This document shows positions 1 through 9,543 of a DNA stretch of 64,000 bases, one piece after another. This stretch comes from Coccinella septempunctata (Eukaryota; Arthropoda; Insecta; Coleoptera; Coccinellidae). Numbering within the stretch: position 1 is the first letter of the stretch; every line of letters begins with the position of its first letter. Under the pieces are notes generated by a model. It made no database searches. It worked only from the letters and a program-made list of their open reading frames with translations, and was not told the DNA's origin. The stretch spans positions 746,501-810,500 of the forward strand of contig NC_058197.1 in NCBI RefSeq assembly GCF_907165205.1. Direction: 5' to 3'. A program made the position numbers and the translations under genes.

Positions 1-900
1 ATGATTAACGGCCGTATGCCTTCGCTACTTATTTTTCGGCCCCTAAGTTGAGTTTCCTTTTTTTTTTTGGCTATTCCGGATAAAATTTTTCTTTACTTTC
101 ATTTGATTATTTTCTTTTCTGAGTGCAAGTGCCCGTCCAGAAACCGTAGGTAAGACAACACTTAGTAATTATTGTCTTGAAACCTCAGCGTCCAACTGCA
201 ACCGTCCCAAACCACAGTTTGAGCTCCAGCCCTACTGTTAATAGGATACCCCGCTGGCGTGGATACTCAGGGGCTACCCAACACACTTTATGGTGGCGAC
301 CCTTCCTTACTTTCCAACCTTCACCTCTGCTGCTAGTACGATACTCCGCTAGCGTGGATACTCAGGGGGTGCAGAAAGCACCTAGAGGTGAACCTTCGTA
401 AGTCTGTGCCGTCTCACTTCATCCCCTAACCTGGCTGAGGTCTGATATTTGTCCGTGTAAGTGTGGGTCTAAGGTTCTGGCTGGCGAACATGTCCGTAAA
501 CACCGTACCACGTTGACCTGTTTAATTCCGTCCGTTTCACGCCCTAATCTTACCACTTAATTGTTGCTTATATCTGATTCCGCGGAAAAACTTTGTAAAA
601 TAGACTGTTTCTCTTCAACCTATTTCATCGAATGTACCACTGTACGGATTTTGTGAAGAGCCCTTTGTGTTTCCTTTTACGAGTCGACAAATAAAATTTG
701 TATACGCTGATTTTGGCTTTCACTGGTTATCGCTTACACCCCAGATAACACCGAACCTTGTTTTCGGCTTGAAGCTACCAGGGTAGGTTTGCTATTTTCC
801 CTTTAAAGAATAGCTGGCGCTCGAGTACCCCGAGAAAAAAGGCGTTACACTTTGATTGACTCGCGTGTCTCTTATTTCAATTCACATGACACTGGATTGG
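1..900. mobile_element. CCGT-rich LTR-retrotransposon relic (tentative)
   Basis: No coding frame is supported. The stretch is dense in CCGT and ACCG words, the same unusual composition as the Gypsy element at 12939-24413. It holds an imperfect duplicated segment (about 247-278 and 341-372) built on GCGTGGATACTCAGGGG, and a TGGTGGCGACCC word of the kind found near LTR/primer-site junctions. I infer a fragment of an LTR or leader of a related element, but I see no matched LTR partner, so class and strand are uncertain. Confidence 0.3.
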
Positions 901-1386
901 AAGTAACATAACAGAAATTACTTAATGAAATATCCTGCATACTCTATAGATTAAAAAAAAATTACAGTACTTGTATATTTTCTGCATGTGGAGTAATTAT
1001 TGCAAATGAAAAATTTTTGGAGAGAATAATAATTATCTTTTATTTCGAAGGAAATGCTAATGCTGCTTCAGGAACTGCTGATATAGCAGATTCCCCACTA
1101 GGCATTTGTTGCTGTTGCCCAATGCATAAAAACAATATACAAATGGGTAAGAGTATTCGAAGTTTGAAGTTTTCAATGAATTTCAATTGTGAAATTTGTT
1201 ATAAATAGAGGATGGATAAACTGAAAAAATATAATTAAACAGTTTGTGTTTTTGGCAAATATCATGACCGACATGAAGACGGAGAGATCAAATCTTCTTG
1301 AGCAGCCAAGGGGGATCAAACAACTACGATGGACTCAATATTTACGAGGTTCCAGTTCCCTGTGGACGACGATGCCTCCTTGAAAA
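901..1386. other. No supported gene
   Basis: AT-rich sequence with only short chance open frames. I see no domain, repeat or RNA motif here. Confidence 0.5.
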
Positions 1387-1475
1387 CTGTATGTACGTCC
1401 ACTGAACATCCTGTATGTACGTCCATTGTATATCCTGTATGGACGACCAATGTACATCCTGTATGTACGTCCATA
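1387..1475 (+). repeat. Minisatellite, ~30-bp unit, left part
   Basis: About three to four imperfect copies of a ~30-bp unit built on CCTGTATGTACGTCCATTG. Related words in the opposite sense (TGGACGTACAATGG) resume at 5061-5130, directly beyond the Penelope-like insertion, so that element landed in or beside this minisatellite. Confidence 0.6.
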
Positions 1476-1516
1476 GGATGCTAATTCCAGTGAGGTTCGG
1501 ACATTATCTGGAACTA

Positions 1517-1530
1517 TCATTCTACATAAC
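1517..1530. repeat. 14-bp target-site duplication, left copy
   Basis: TCATTCTACATAAC is repeated exactly at 5047-5060 and brackets the inverted Penelope-like structure. This length is in the range made by target-primed reverse transcription. Confidence 0.8.
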
Positions 1531-2051
1531 GAGTACTTTAATAGGAATTAGGACAGGTAGTGAAGAACAAGACTGCTGAACTAAATGCCGACGTTTCGTC
1601 CGTATATTCGAACTTTTTCAAGGCTACAATGGAGATACAAGAAATTAATCAGTACAATCCAGTAAAAAACAAGAATAATGACGGCTAACAAACAACGATA
1701 AATTGCATAATTAAATACTAAAAAACTTATGTGATATAGATGAAAACATTATACACAAAATAATAAATATCGAATAATAAATACGATGACTAGACAAACA
1801 TTTATTCAATATACAAAGACAACAAACAAAAAATTGGGTAAAAAAAAACTGTGGTACAAAAACTTACCAAGTTCAATTTGTCTGATATAAAAGTTGTTGT
1901 TAACATTAAGATTCGGAAAAATTGCATCCAAGCTTTGTCAAATTTCATCCCAAACATGGAAAAACAGCTACAACTACCATCGAAATTAATTGATTAAACA
2001 ATCGAGAACAGGTGTTATTACGCGCAGACACTATAGACATATGAATAATTT

Positions 2052-3509
2052 TCATATCGGAATACGGGAATCACGACAAAGAAACAATAAATTTGTGTAT
2101 AATTGACTCAAATCTTGGGTGTCAGTTCTGTGGTTTACCGTGTTATTTAATCTAATATGAATCATCTCGCTAATGTTTCTTTTCTTCCAATTACTTTCAT
2201 AATCAAGTATTTCTACATTGTCAAAATCAAAATTATGGCTTTCCGCAAATCTATGGGAAGCTAAAGCTGTAGAACTGTCTTTATCCCGGAACCTATCATC
2301 ACAGTCATATTTGTGCTGCCTGATTCTCGTCTTCAGCAGTTGTCTCGTCTGTCCCACGTAACATTTATTGCACCCCAAACATGGTATTTTATATACAATA
2401 CTTGAACGGTTGATGTTAGGGGTTGGATCTTTAAGTTTCGAGAAAAGAATCTGCGTCGTCAAAAGGTTATAAAAGACGAGCTCTGTAGTTTTAGATTTCT
2501 GTTTTATTGAATGAGCAATGTTATGACTCAGGCCTGATATATAGGGAAACTTGAAGTATCTTTTTACTTGATCTTCTGAGCTAAGGGTTTCGTTAATTCT
2601 AGGGTTTAATGGATTATATTCATTTATTATTTTATTCACGAATGTTGTTGGGTAATTATTAATTTTTAGAATTTCTTTGATCTTTTTCATGTTTTCTTTA
2701 TAATATATTTTTGAGCTGAGGTGTGTTGATCGGTAAATAAGGTTTTTAATGCTGCCCACTTTATAAGACCTAGAAGTTTCTGAATGAAAATTGACTAACC
2801 GGCCAGAGTTAGTGGGTTTTACATACCATTTTGTAAGCAAACTGCCATCTTCACCACGAACCACCTTTATGTCTAAAAAAGGTAGCTCTCCATCTTTCTC
2901 TTTTTCTATGGTGAATTTAATACGTGGATGATATGAATTGAATTCTGATAAAAGTTCATCAGCTTTATCCGAAGGTATGGCTGTGATTGTGTCATCTACA
3001 TAAAGTTTGATGAAAGCAACGATAAATTTAAGTTTTTGTAGGACCTTTTCAATCAGATATGTCATAATAAAATTAGCCAAGGACGGACTAGCTGGATTTC
3101 CCATAGCAGAACCATCGATTTGCTGGTAAAATTCACCCTCAAATTGGAAATAGCTAGAATCATATATATAAGCTATTATATCTATAAACAAGTTTTTTGG
3201 CATGTCTGTGTATGCTGAAATAAAAAGCCATTTTTCTTTTATTAGTGAAAGCACTAGATCTCTAGGGATGTTGGTGAATAACGAGACCACATCTAATGAG
3301 TACAGCATGAAGCCTTTCGGAAGAACAATAGTTTCACTGAATGACACAAATTCATACGAGTTTTTTATTGTATAGGGTGATGTCGAATTCACCATAGATA
3401 GGATATTGTGAACAAATTGTGATATGTGATACGAAGGTGCACCCAAGCAACTAACTATAGGCCTGATACAGAGCTCCTGTTTATGTGTTTTTCTTAGAAA
3501 AATAAAACT
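2052..3509 (-). CDS. PLE reverse transcriptase with GIY-YIG nuclease, 5'-truncated
   Basis: An uninterrupted frame of about 480 codons encodes the C-terminal two thirds of a Penelope-type protein. It opens inside the reverse transcriptase fingers (HKQELCIRPIVS region), continues through the palm with the catalytic motif YVDD near 3000, and ends with a GIY-YIG endonuclease module whose signature is seen as VYKIPC...CYVGQTR near 2350-2400. PLE proteins use reverse transcriptase to copy their RNA at a nicked target, the nick being attributed to the GIY-YIG domain. No start codon is assigned because the 5' end is lost at the junction with the right arm. The lack of stops suggests a young insertion. 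TAA/TGA-free length and motif order leave little doubt about family. Confidence 0.9.
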   Translation of the reverse strand, partial: SFIFLRKTHKQELCIRPIVSCLGAPSYHISQFVHNILSMVNSTSPYTIKNSYEFVSFSETIVLPKGFMLYSLDVVSLFTNIPRDLVLSLIKEKWLFISAYTDMPKNLFIDIIAYIYDSSYFQFEGEFYQQIDGSAMGNPASPSLANFIMTYLIEKVLQKLKFIVAFIKLYVDDTITAIPSDKADELLSEFNSYHPRIKFTIEKEKDGELPFLDIKVVRGEDGSLLTKWYVKPTNSGRLVNFHSETSRSYKVGSIKNLIYRSTHLSSKIYYKENMKKIKEILKINNYPTTFVNKIINEYNPLNPRINETLSSEDQVKRYFKFPYISGLSHNIAHSIKQKSKTTELVFYNLLTTQILFSKLKDPTPNINRSSIVYKIPCLGCNKCYVGQTRQLLKTRIRQHKYDCDDRFRDKDSSTALASHRFAESHNFDFDNVEILDYESNWKKRNISEMIHIRLNNTVNHRTDTQDLSQLYTNLLFLCRDSRIPI

Positions 3510-3511
3510 TA

Positions 3512-4495
3512 AAACTTAAATTTATCGTTGCTTTCATCAAACTTTATGTAGATGACACAATCACAGCCATACCTTCGGATAAAGCTGATGAACTTTTATC
3601 AGAATTCAATTCATATCATCCACGTATTAAATTCACCATAGAAAGAGAGAAAGATGGAGAGCTACCTTTTTTAGACATAAAGGTGGTTCGTGGTGAAGAT
3701 GGCAGTTTGCTTACAAAATGGTATGTAAAACCCACTAACTCTGGCCGGTTAGTCAATTTTCATTCAGAAACTTCTAGGTCTTATAAAGTGGGCAGCATTA
3801 AAAACCTTATTTACCGATCAACACACCTCAGCTCAAAAATATATTATAAAGAAAACATGAAAAAGATCAAAGAAATTCTAAAAATTAATAATTACCCAAC
3901 AACATTCGTGAATAAAATAATAAATGAATATAATCCATTAAACCCTAGAATTAACGAAACCCTTAGCTCAGAAGATCAAGTAAAAAGATACTTCAAGTTT
4001 CCCTATATATCAGGCCTGAGTCATAACATTGCTCATTCAATAAAACAGAAATCTAAAACTACAGAGCTCGTCTTTTATAACCTTTTGACGACGCAGATTC
4101 TTTTCTCGAAACTTAAAGATCCAACCCCTAACATCAACCGTTCAAGTATTGTATATAAAATACCATGTTTGGGGTGCAATAAATGTTACGTGGGACAGAC
4201 GAGACAACTGCTGAAGACGAGAATCAGGCAGCACAAATATGACTGTGATGATAGGTTCCGGGATAAAGACAGTTCTACAGCTTTAGCTTCCCATAGATTT
4301 GCGGAAAGCCATAATTTTGATTTTGACAATGTAGAAATACTTGATTATGAAAGTAATTGGAAGAAAAGAAACATTAGCGAGATGATTCATATTAGATTAA
4401 ATAACACGGTAAACCACAGAACTGACACCCAAGATTTGAGTCAATTATACACAAATTTATTGTTTCTTTGTCGTGATTCCCGTATTCCGATATGA
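3512..4495 (+). CDS. PLE reverse transcriptase/GIY-YIG fragment, right arm
   Basis: The second arm of the inverted PLE encodes the same protein from just before the YVDD palm motif (about 3548-3559) to the common stop at 4493-4495. The frame is open from the arm junction at about 3511. Against the minus-strand copy I see a single Lys-to-Arg change (IEKEKD against IEREKD). The protein lacks the reverse transcriptase fingers, so this arm alone cannot be functional. The matching sequence continues downstream through the PLE 3' region to 5019. Confidence 0.88.
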   Translation, partial: KLKFIVAFIKLYVDDTITAIPSDKADELLSEFNSYHPRIKFTIEREKDGELPFLDIKVVRGEDGSLLTKWYVKPTNSGRLVNFHSETSRSYKVGSIKNLIYRSTHLSSKIYYKENMKKIKEILKINNYPTTFVNKIINEYNPLNPRINETLSSEDQVKRYFKFPYISGLSHNIAHSIKQKSKTTELVFYNLLTTQILFSKLKDPTPNINRSSIVYKIPCLGCNKCYVGQTRQLLKTRIRQHKYDCDDRFRDKDSSTALASHRFAESHNFDFDNVEILDYESNWKKRNISEMIHIRLNNTVNHRTDTQDLSQLYTNLLFLCRDSRIPI

Positions 4496-4916
4496 AAATT
4501 ATTCATATGTCTATAGTGTCTGCGCGTAATAACACCTGTTCTCGATTGTTTAATCAATTAATTTCGATGGTAGTTGTAGCTGTTTTTCCATGTTTGGGAT
4601 GAAATTTGACAAAGCTTGGATGCAATTTTTCCGAATCTTAATGTTAACAACAACTTTTATATCAGACAAATTGAACTTGGTAAGTTTTTGTACCACAGTT
4701 TTTTTTACCCAATTTTTTGTTTGTTGTCTTTGTATATTGAATAAATGTTTGTCTAGTCATCGTATTTATTATTCGATATTTATTATTTTGTGTATAATGT
4801 TTTCATCTATATCACATAAGTTTTTTAGTATTTAATTATGCAATTTATCGTTGTTTGTTAGCCGTCATTATTCTTGTTTTTTACTGGATTGTACTGATTA
4901 ATTTCTTGTATCTCCA

Positions 4917-4960
4917 TTGTAGCCTTGAAAAAGTTCGAATATACGGACGAAACGTCGGCA
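4917..4960 (+). promoter_or_regulatory. PLE 3'-region hairpin-like motif
   Basis: A conserved block in the PLE 3' region reads GCCTTGAAAAAG...GGACGAAACGTCGGC, and the reverse complement lies at 1587-1630. Similar GAA(G/A)A...CGAAACGTC blocks recur at the 3' ends of the other PLE copies in the window. It resembles the layout of hammerhead ribozymes reported in PLE terminal repeats, but the canonical CUGANGA box is not intact here. Confidence 0.4.
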
Positions 4961-5130
4961 TTTAGTTCAGCAGTCTTGTTCTTCACTACCTGTCCTAATT
5001 CCTATTAAAGTACTCAGCATGAATAACCAAGGACGTGATTCCTACTTCATTCTACATAACTGGACGTACAATGGATGTCCGTCATGTCCATTTTGTACGT
5101 CCAATGGACGTTCAATGGATATACATATGC

Positions 5131-5489
5131 TGTATGAGTGACCAAGTTCAAAATGAGGAAAACAAAAATGAAACAATTAAACTCTCCCGGCGGTTAGTAA
5201 TTAAGAATTAACACAGTGAAATTAATGAATTAAATAATATTCAAATTAACTATTTTCAGTCAAAATAGCCGGTATAAAGGAAAGAAAGCAATCAATAGTG
5301 GTCACTTTGATTCCTTCTGAGAATTGAGGGATGTATGAGGTCTACACAAAAGTCACAGTAACCGGTTGTCCCAGAAAAATCCAAGACCCTGTAATTTCGC
5401 GATGGGTTTGATTCCGAGCACTTTCAATGATTTTCAGTGTACAGGCCAATCAGAATTGAGAATATTCAAATGAACAGGACGGGGTTGAT
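5131..5489. other. No supported gene
   Basis: Sequence between the minisatellite remnant and the 168-bp tandem array. I see no coding or RNA feature. Confidence 0.5.
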
Positions 5490-7006
5490 TCAGATGAAAA
5501 ACAATGCAACAGTACACGGTTTACAGGATAACGGACGGGGTAGTTTATTATGGTCTCTCCGTTGCAGCCGCGTGTATACACGCCAAGCATTACCAGCGGA
5601 AAGATTTCGAGACTTCTGACTGTTGGTCTTGGTTCACCAAAGAGCCAGGCGAAAGGAGTCTGTTTTACAAAGAAAAATGAAAACGGGTCACAACAGGATT
5701 AGGACGAGGTAGGTTGATGTGGTCTCTGAATGAAGAGCCAGTCGACAGGAGTCTGTTTTACAAAGAAAAATGAAAACGGGTCACAACAGGGTTAGGACGA
5801 GGTCGGTTGATGTGGTCTATCCGTGGCAACCGCAGGTATACACGCCAAGCAATATAAGCGGAAAGACTTCAAGACTTCTGATGGTTGGTCTTGGTTCACC
5901 AGAGAGCCAGGCGACAGAAGTCTGCTTTACACAGAAAAATGAAAACGTGTCACAACAGGATTAGGACGGAGTAGGTTGCTGTGGTCTTTCCGTCGCAACC
6001 ACGGGTATACACGCCAAGCATTACCAGCGGAAAGACTTCGAGACTTCTGACGGTTGGTCTCGGTTCACCGAAGAGCCAGGGAGCCAGGCGACTGAAGTCT
6101 GCTTCACACAGGAAAATAAAAACGGGTCACATTAGGGTTAGGACAGGGTAGGTGACTGTGGTCTCTCCGTGGCAACCGCGGGTATACACGAAGCATTACC
6201 AGCGGAAAGACTTCGAGACTTCGGACGGTTGGTATTGGTTCACCAAAGAGCCAGGCGTCAGAAATCTGCTCCACACAGGAAAATGAAAACGGATCACAAC
6301 AGGGTTAGGACGGGGTAGGTTACTGTGGTCTCTCCGTGGCAACCGCGGGTATACACGCCAAGCATTACCAGCGGAAAGACTTCGAGACTTCTGACGGTTG
6401 GTATTGGTTCACCAAAGAGCCGGCGACAGAACTCTGCTTCACAGAGGAAAATGAAAACGGATCACAACAGGGTTAGGACGGGGCAGGTTACTGTGGTCTC
6501 TCCGTGGCAACAGCGGGTATACACGTCAATCATTACCAGCGGAAGGACTTCGAGACTTCTGACGGTTGGTATTGGTTCACCAAAGAGCCAGGCGACAGAA
6601 CTCTGCTTCACACAGGAAAATGAAAACGGATCACAACAGGGTTAGGACGGGTTAGGTTACTGTGGTCTCTCCGTGGCAACCGCGGGTATACACGCCAAAC
6701 ATTACCAGCAGAAAGACTTCGAGACTTCTGAAAATTGGTCTTGGTTTACCAAAGAGCCAGGCGACAGAAGTCTGCTTTACAAAAGAAAATGAAAACGGGT
6801 CACAACAGGGTTAGGACAAGGTAGGTGACTGTGGTCTCCCCGTGGCTACCGCGGGTATACACGCCAAGCATTACCAGCGGAAAGACTTCGAGACTTTTGA
6901 CGGTTGGTCTTGGTTCACCTAAGAACCAGGCGACAGAAGTCTACTTTACACAGGAAAATGAAAACGGGTCACAACAGGGTTAGGACAGGGTAGGTTACTG
7001 TGGTCT
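5490..7006 (+). repeat. Tandem array, ~168-bp unit, about nine copies
   Basis: Each unit runs from GGTCTCTCCGTGGCAACC through ACACGCCAAGCATTACC to AACGGATCACAACAGGG. Unit starts at about 6327, 6495, 6663 and 6833 give periods of 168-170 bp. Copies near the left edge are more diverged and one (about 5720-5813) is truncated. Short open frames are chance products of the repeat. The unit length is near one nucleosome repeat, as in many satellites. Confidence 0.85.
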
Positions 7007-7796
7007 CAACTTTGAATCACTAAGAATGCGGTATCAAGGAAAGACTTACGGTTTGCTCGGGTACGGTCACACCACTAAGGAATCAAAAGCCAATAAAATC
7101 GAGTCGGAAGAATGTTGAATTAAACCGGAATAGGAATTTGAATTAATAATCAATAATCGAATGAATGATCGAAAATAACTGCTGAATAAAGAAGAGCCAA
7201 TGTCGAATAAAAAATTATGAATCACGTTCGTCTGGTGGTGCGACGTATTTATTAACTTTCCAACATGTGGACGGTCATGTGACCAGAATTGCATGCAAAA
7301 ATTTGGTATGGTCGACTATTTTCCCCAGAATAAATATTCACGGTGGCGGATATCTCTTTATCGGTAAAAGAAACTGTTTTTATCTGCAATCCATGTTGTT
7401 TTATGCTGAATCCATCAAATCAACGGTATTTTTGTGGACGGAAAAACAACGCCAAATGCAGAAAACATTTTTTCTTTGTTTTGGATTATTCCGGCGTATT
7501 CCTGATGGACATTTCAATTTAACGGAATTTGAATTTAATTTTTCAGGATTCTGAAAAATATTTCTAGAAGTAAATGATATTCTACGGACTATCAAAACCA
7601 AAAGTAAAATTTCCATCAGACAGTGATGCATTGTTTCATCCGGAAAATTTAAGGACACGGACATCTAAAACGAGGCTTGATCTTTGCTAAAAAAATCAAG
7701 TGCATGTCTATATCGTTGTCGAGAAACAACACGAGTATAGGTTTTCAGTATTAATTGAATAATGTGAGTATTTGTTGGGTCGATAATGTCAGGGTT
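7007..7796. other. No supported gene
   Basis: Unique-looking AT-rich sequence with short unrelated open frames on both strands. I could not assign any of them. Confidence 0.5.
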
Positions 7797-8125
7797 TTAA
7801 TCTGCGTTTACGAGGAAATTTCGCATAGTGTAGACGCCTCCCTCACCGCGAGGACTTGCGGGGCGAGGGCCCTCGCTGCGAACCACAGGTCTGTCGGTTA
7901 TTGTCCGCGCATCAAAGGGTTTCGCTCATCGAATTTCGCATTGTGTAAACGTGATCCACGATCTCCGTACTGACTGCGTAACAAAAACTGAAGGCGGCTC
8001 CACCCGCGAAAGTTTTCGGTCTTAATTGCGTTTTGTTTTAAGAACTGCGAAATTTCACTCGATGCGAGTAATTGATGCCAGAGAGATTTTCGCGAGGAAA
8101 TTTCGCTTATGTAAACGCAGCTTAA
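7797..8125. mobile_element. TTAA-flanked MITE, ~321 bp
   Basis: The element 7801-8121 starts TCTGCGTTTAC and ends GTAAACGCAGC, inverted repeats matching at 10 of 11 positions, with TTAA on both sides (7797-7800 and 8122-8125). The interior is CpG-rich relative to its surroundings and has no coding capacity. TTAA target duplications are typical of piggyBac-type transposition, so I infer a non-autonomous element of that type. The TIR itself is not one I recognise. Confidence 0.55.
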
Positions 8126-8280
8126 GGCGTGATTATTGACACGAAACTTTCCTTTTGAATTCACTTGGATCACCTTATCTCATCGTGCAATAGACCACTA
8201 GGTTTCTTGTGTCGAATGTGTAAAAGCCCTCGATGACGAGGGTGCGATCACGTCAATATTACGCTTTCATCCATAGCAAG

Positions 8281-8470
8281 CTGAACTTTGCCTGCATGGT
8301 TTGAAATCCGCTGTATAATGTCCATAAAATTCGACTCGAGAGGCTTCAGAATAAATTTGTAAGATTTCTACACTTCTAAGTATCAAAATTTCAAGTAACT
8401 CTCGGTAAAGATGTAATACGTTCCCAGAATAATATTGAGCTTCTCAAACATCGGAGAATAAAAAAAATCC
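8281..8470 (+). pseudogene. LINE reverse transcriptase C-terminal relic
   Basis: A short decayed stretch reads LERLQNKFVRFLHF followed by a stop, resembling the thumb-side motif ERLQxKFLR that follows the reverse transcriptase domain in Jockey/CR1-type LINEs. Only about 60 codons can be followed, and no LINE ends are visible. Confidence 0.4.
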
Positions 8471-8800
8471 AGTAATATCTCCCTCAAAACCATAAGCAGT
8501 TAAGGTGCATTAACAATTAATTCGCTGGTCGAAGTGCACTTCGACACGAAAGTTGGCACGTAATTAATAATCACAATCAACTTCGGACTTCAATTGAACG
8601 CATGCGTTATGAAGTTTGAGTTTGTAGCAAATATGTCATATAAGAAGAACATAACCTAACTTTAAGTGAAACTGAAAACGAAAAGAGAAAGAATTGAGTA
8701 TTTGTCTGTAAACCAATAACATTATGTTCGAATTTTCGTTTATATCCTTCTTTTTGTTCCTTGTGTTGTTAAAGTTAGTTTTTTGTGCTGTAAAACAATA
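8471..8800. other. No supported gene
   Basis: AT-rich sequence upstream of the MADF-type gene; it could contain that gene's 5' flank, but no promoter motif is clear. Confidence 0.4.
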
Positions 8801-9543
8801 ATGAATGTTGTACGAAATAAAATTGACGATGAAACTTTGCTACAGTGTATATCCAATTTCAAGCCCTGGTACGACAAAAAAGATAATGGGTATAAATCTA
8901 ATTTACAGAAGGAAAATTGTTGGATATCTATAGGTAACACCCTAGGTTGCACAGGTAATGTATTGAAAACTTTAAGTGTTAATATCAAGTACTAATTATT
9001 TACTAACGTTTTAGTGATGGAAGCAAAGGCCAAGCTTAAAAGCCTGCGAGAAAAATATAGAAGGGAAATCCTTATAAAAAAGAAACTTGAGAGAAGTGGT
9101 GCTCCTGTAAATAGCAGACCTGTTTGGCCCCTCATGAGCTTCTTTCATTTCATGTATAAATGTGATGAAGAAGCAAATAAGGAGATCTTTTCAAATATCC
9201 CTGTCGAATATATGTTCAACTTTCTGAAGATGCAAGTTCCTCTACTCCGTCCTGTAGCAATACGTTCAGGAGTCCTATTCCAAAATGAAGGAAAGACCAG
9301 TCAGATGCAAGCACGACGGATAGCAGTGATGCCAGTGGAACTGATTCGCTTTCTATGGATTTATCCAGCAGCATTAAGAGCATAACGGAGAAAAAAACGG
9401 ATAGTGCAGATACATACGAATTATTTTCGAAATATTTGGCATCAGAATTGAAGGACACTGGTGAACCACATGCCAAAATTTTAATAGAAGATATTCAGAT
9501 GCTGGTGATGAATTTTAAGAGAAATTTAAGGGTTATTAAATGA
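8801..9543 (+). pseudogene. MADF-domain gene with BESS-like tail, frameshifted
   Basis: Exon 1 (8801-8954) and exon 2 (from 9015) join in phase across a 60-bp intron with GT/AG ends. Together they give a MADF (Myb/SANT-like) DNA-binding domain: DDETLLQCISNFKPWYD, then NCWISIGNTLGC, then KSLREKYRRE and WPLMSFF. After about 9205 the coherent frame shifts by one: the better reading continues as an Asp/Ser/Thr-rich linker, meets a stop near 9286, and resumes to a C-terminal EPHAKILIEDIQMLVMNFKR segment ending at 9543, like the short BESS-type tails of these proteins. MADF-BESS proteins are nuclear regulators, and MADF genes are also carried by some DNA transposons, so host gene or TE gene are both possible. 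With a frameshift and a stop it is probably dead, unless an extra intron removes 9205-9290. Confidence 0.6.

Larger units (their letters stand above)
1531..5046. mobile_element. Head-to-head Penelope-like element (PLE)
   Basis: Two 5'-truncated copies of one PLE face away from each other: a left arm on the minus strand (1531 to about 3509) and a right arm on the plus strand (about 3511 to 5046). The arms are almost identical in reverse complement; I saw one substitution in the compared coding part (AAAAGAG against AAGAGAG). The 3' ends lie outside and the truncated 5' ends meet near 3510. Exact 14-bp duplications flank the whole unit, so both arms probably arrived in one event. The right arm runs 27 bp further at its 3' end than the left. 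Confidence 0.85.

Noticed and set aside
177..401. 74-codon open frame near the window start
   Set aside because: It lies across an imperfect internal duplication of a CCGT-rich non-coding region and has no domain-like composition.
4917..4960. PLE 3' block considered as an active hammerhead
   Set aside because: TTGAAAA replaces the CUGANGA box, and stem II does not pair well. Reported only as a possible decayed motif.
5490..7006. Open frames of 60-106 codons in the tandem array
   Set aside because: Same text repeated by the array; stops differ between units.
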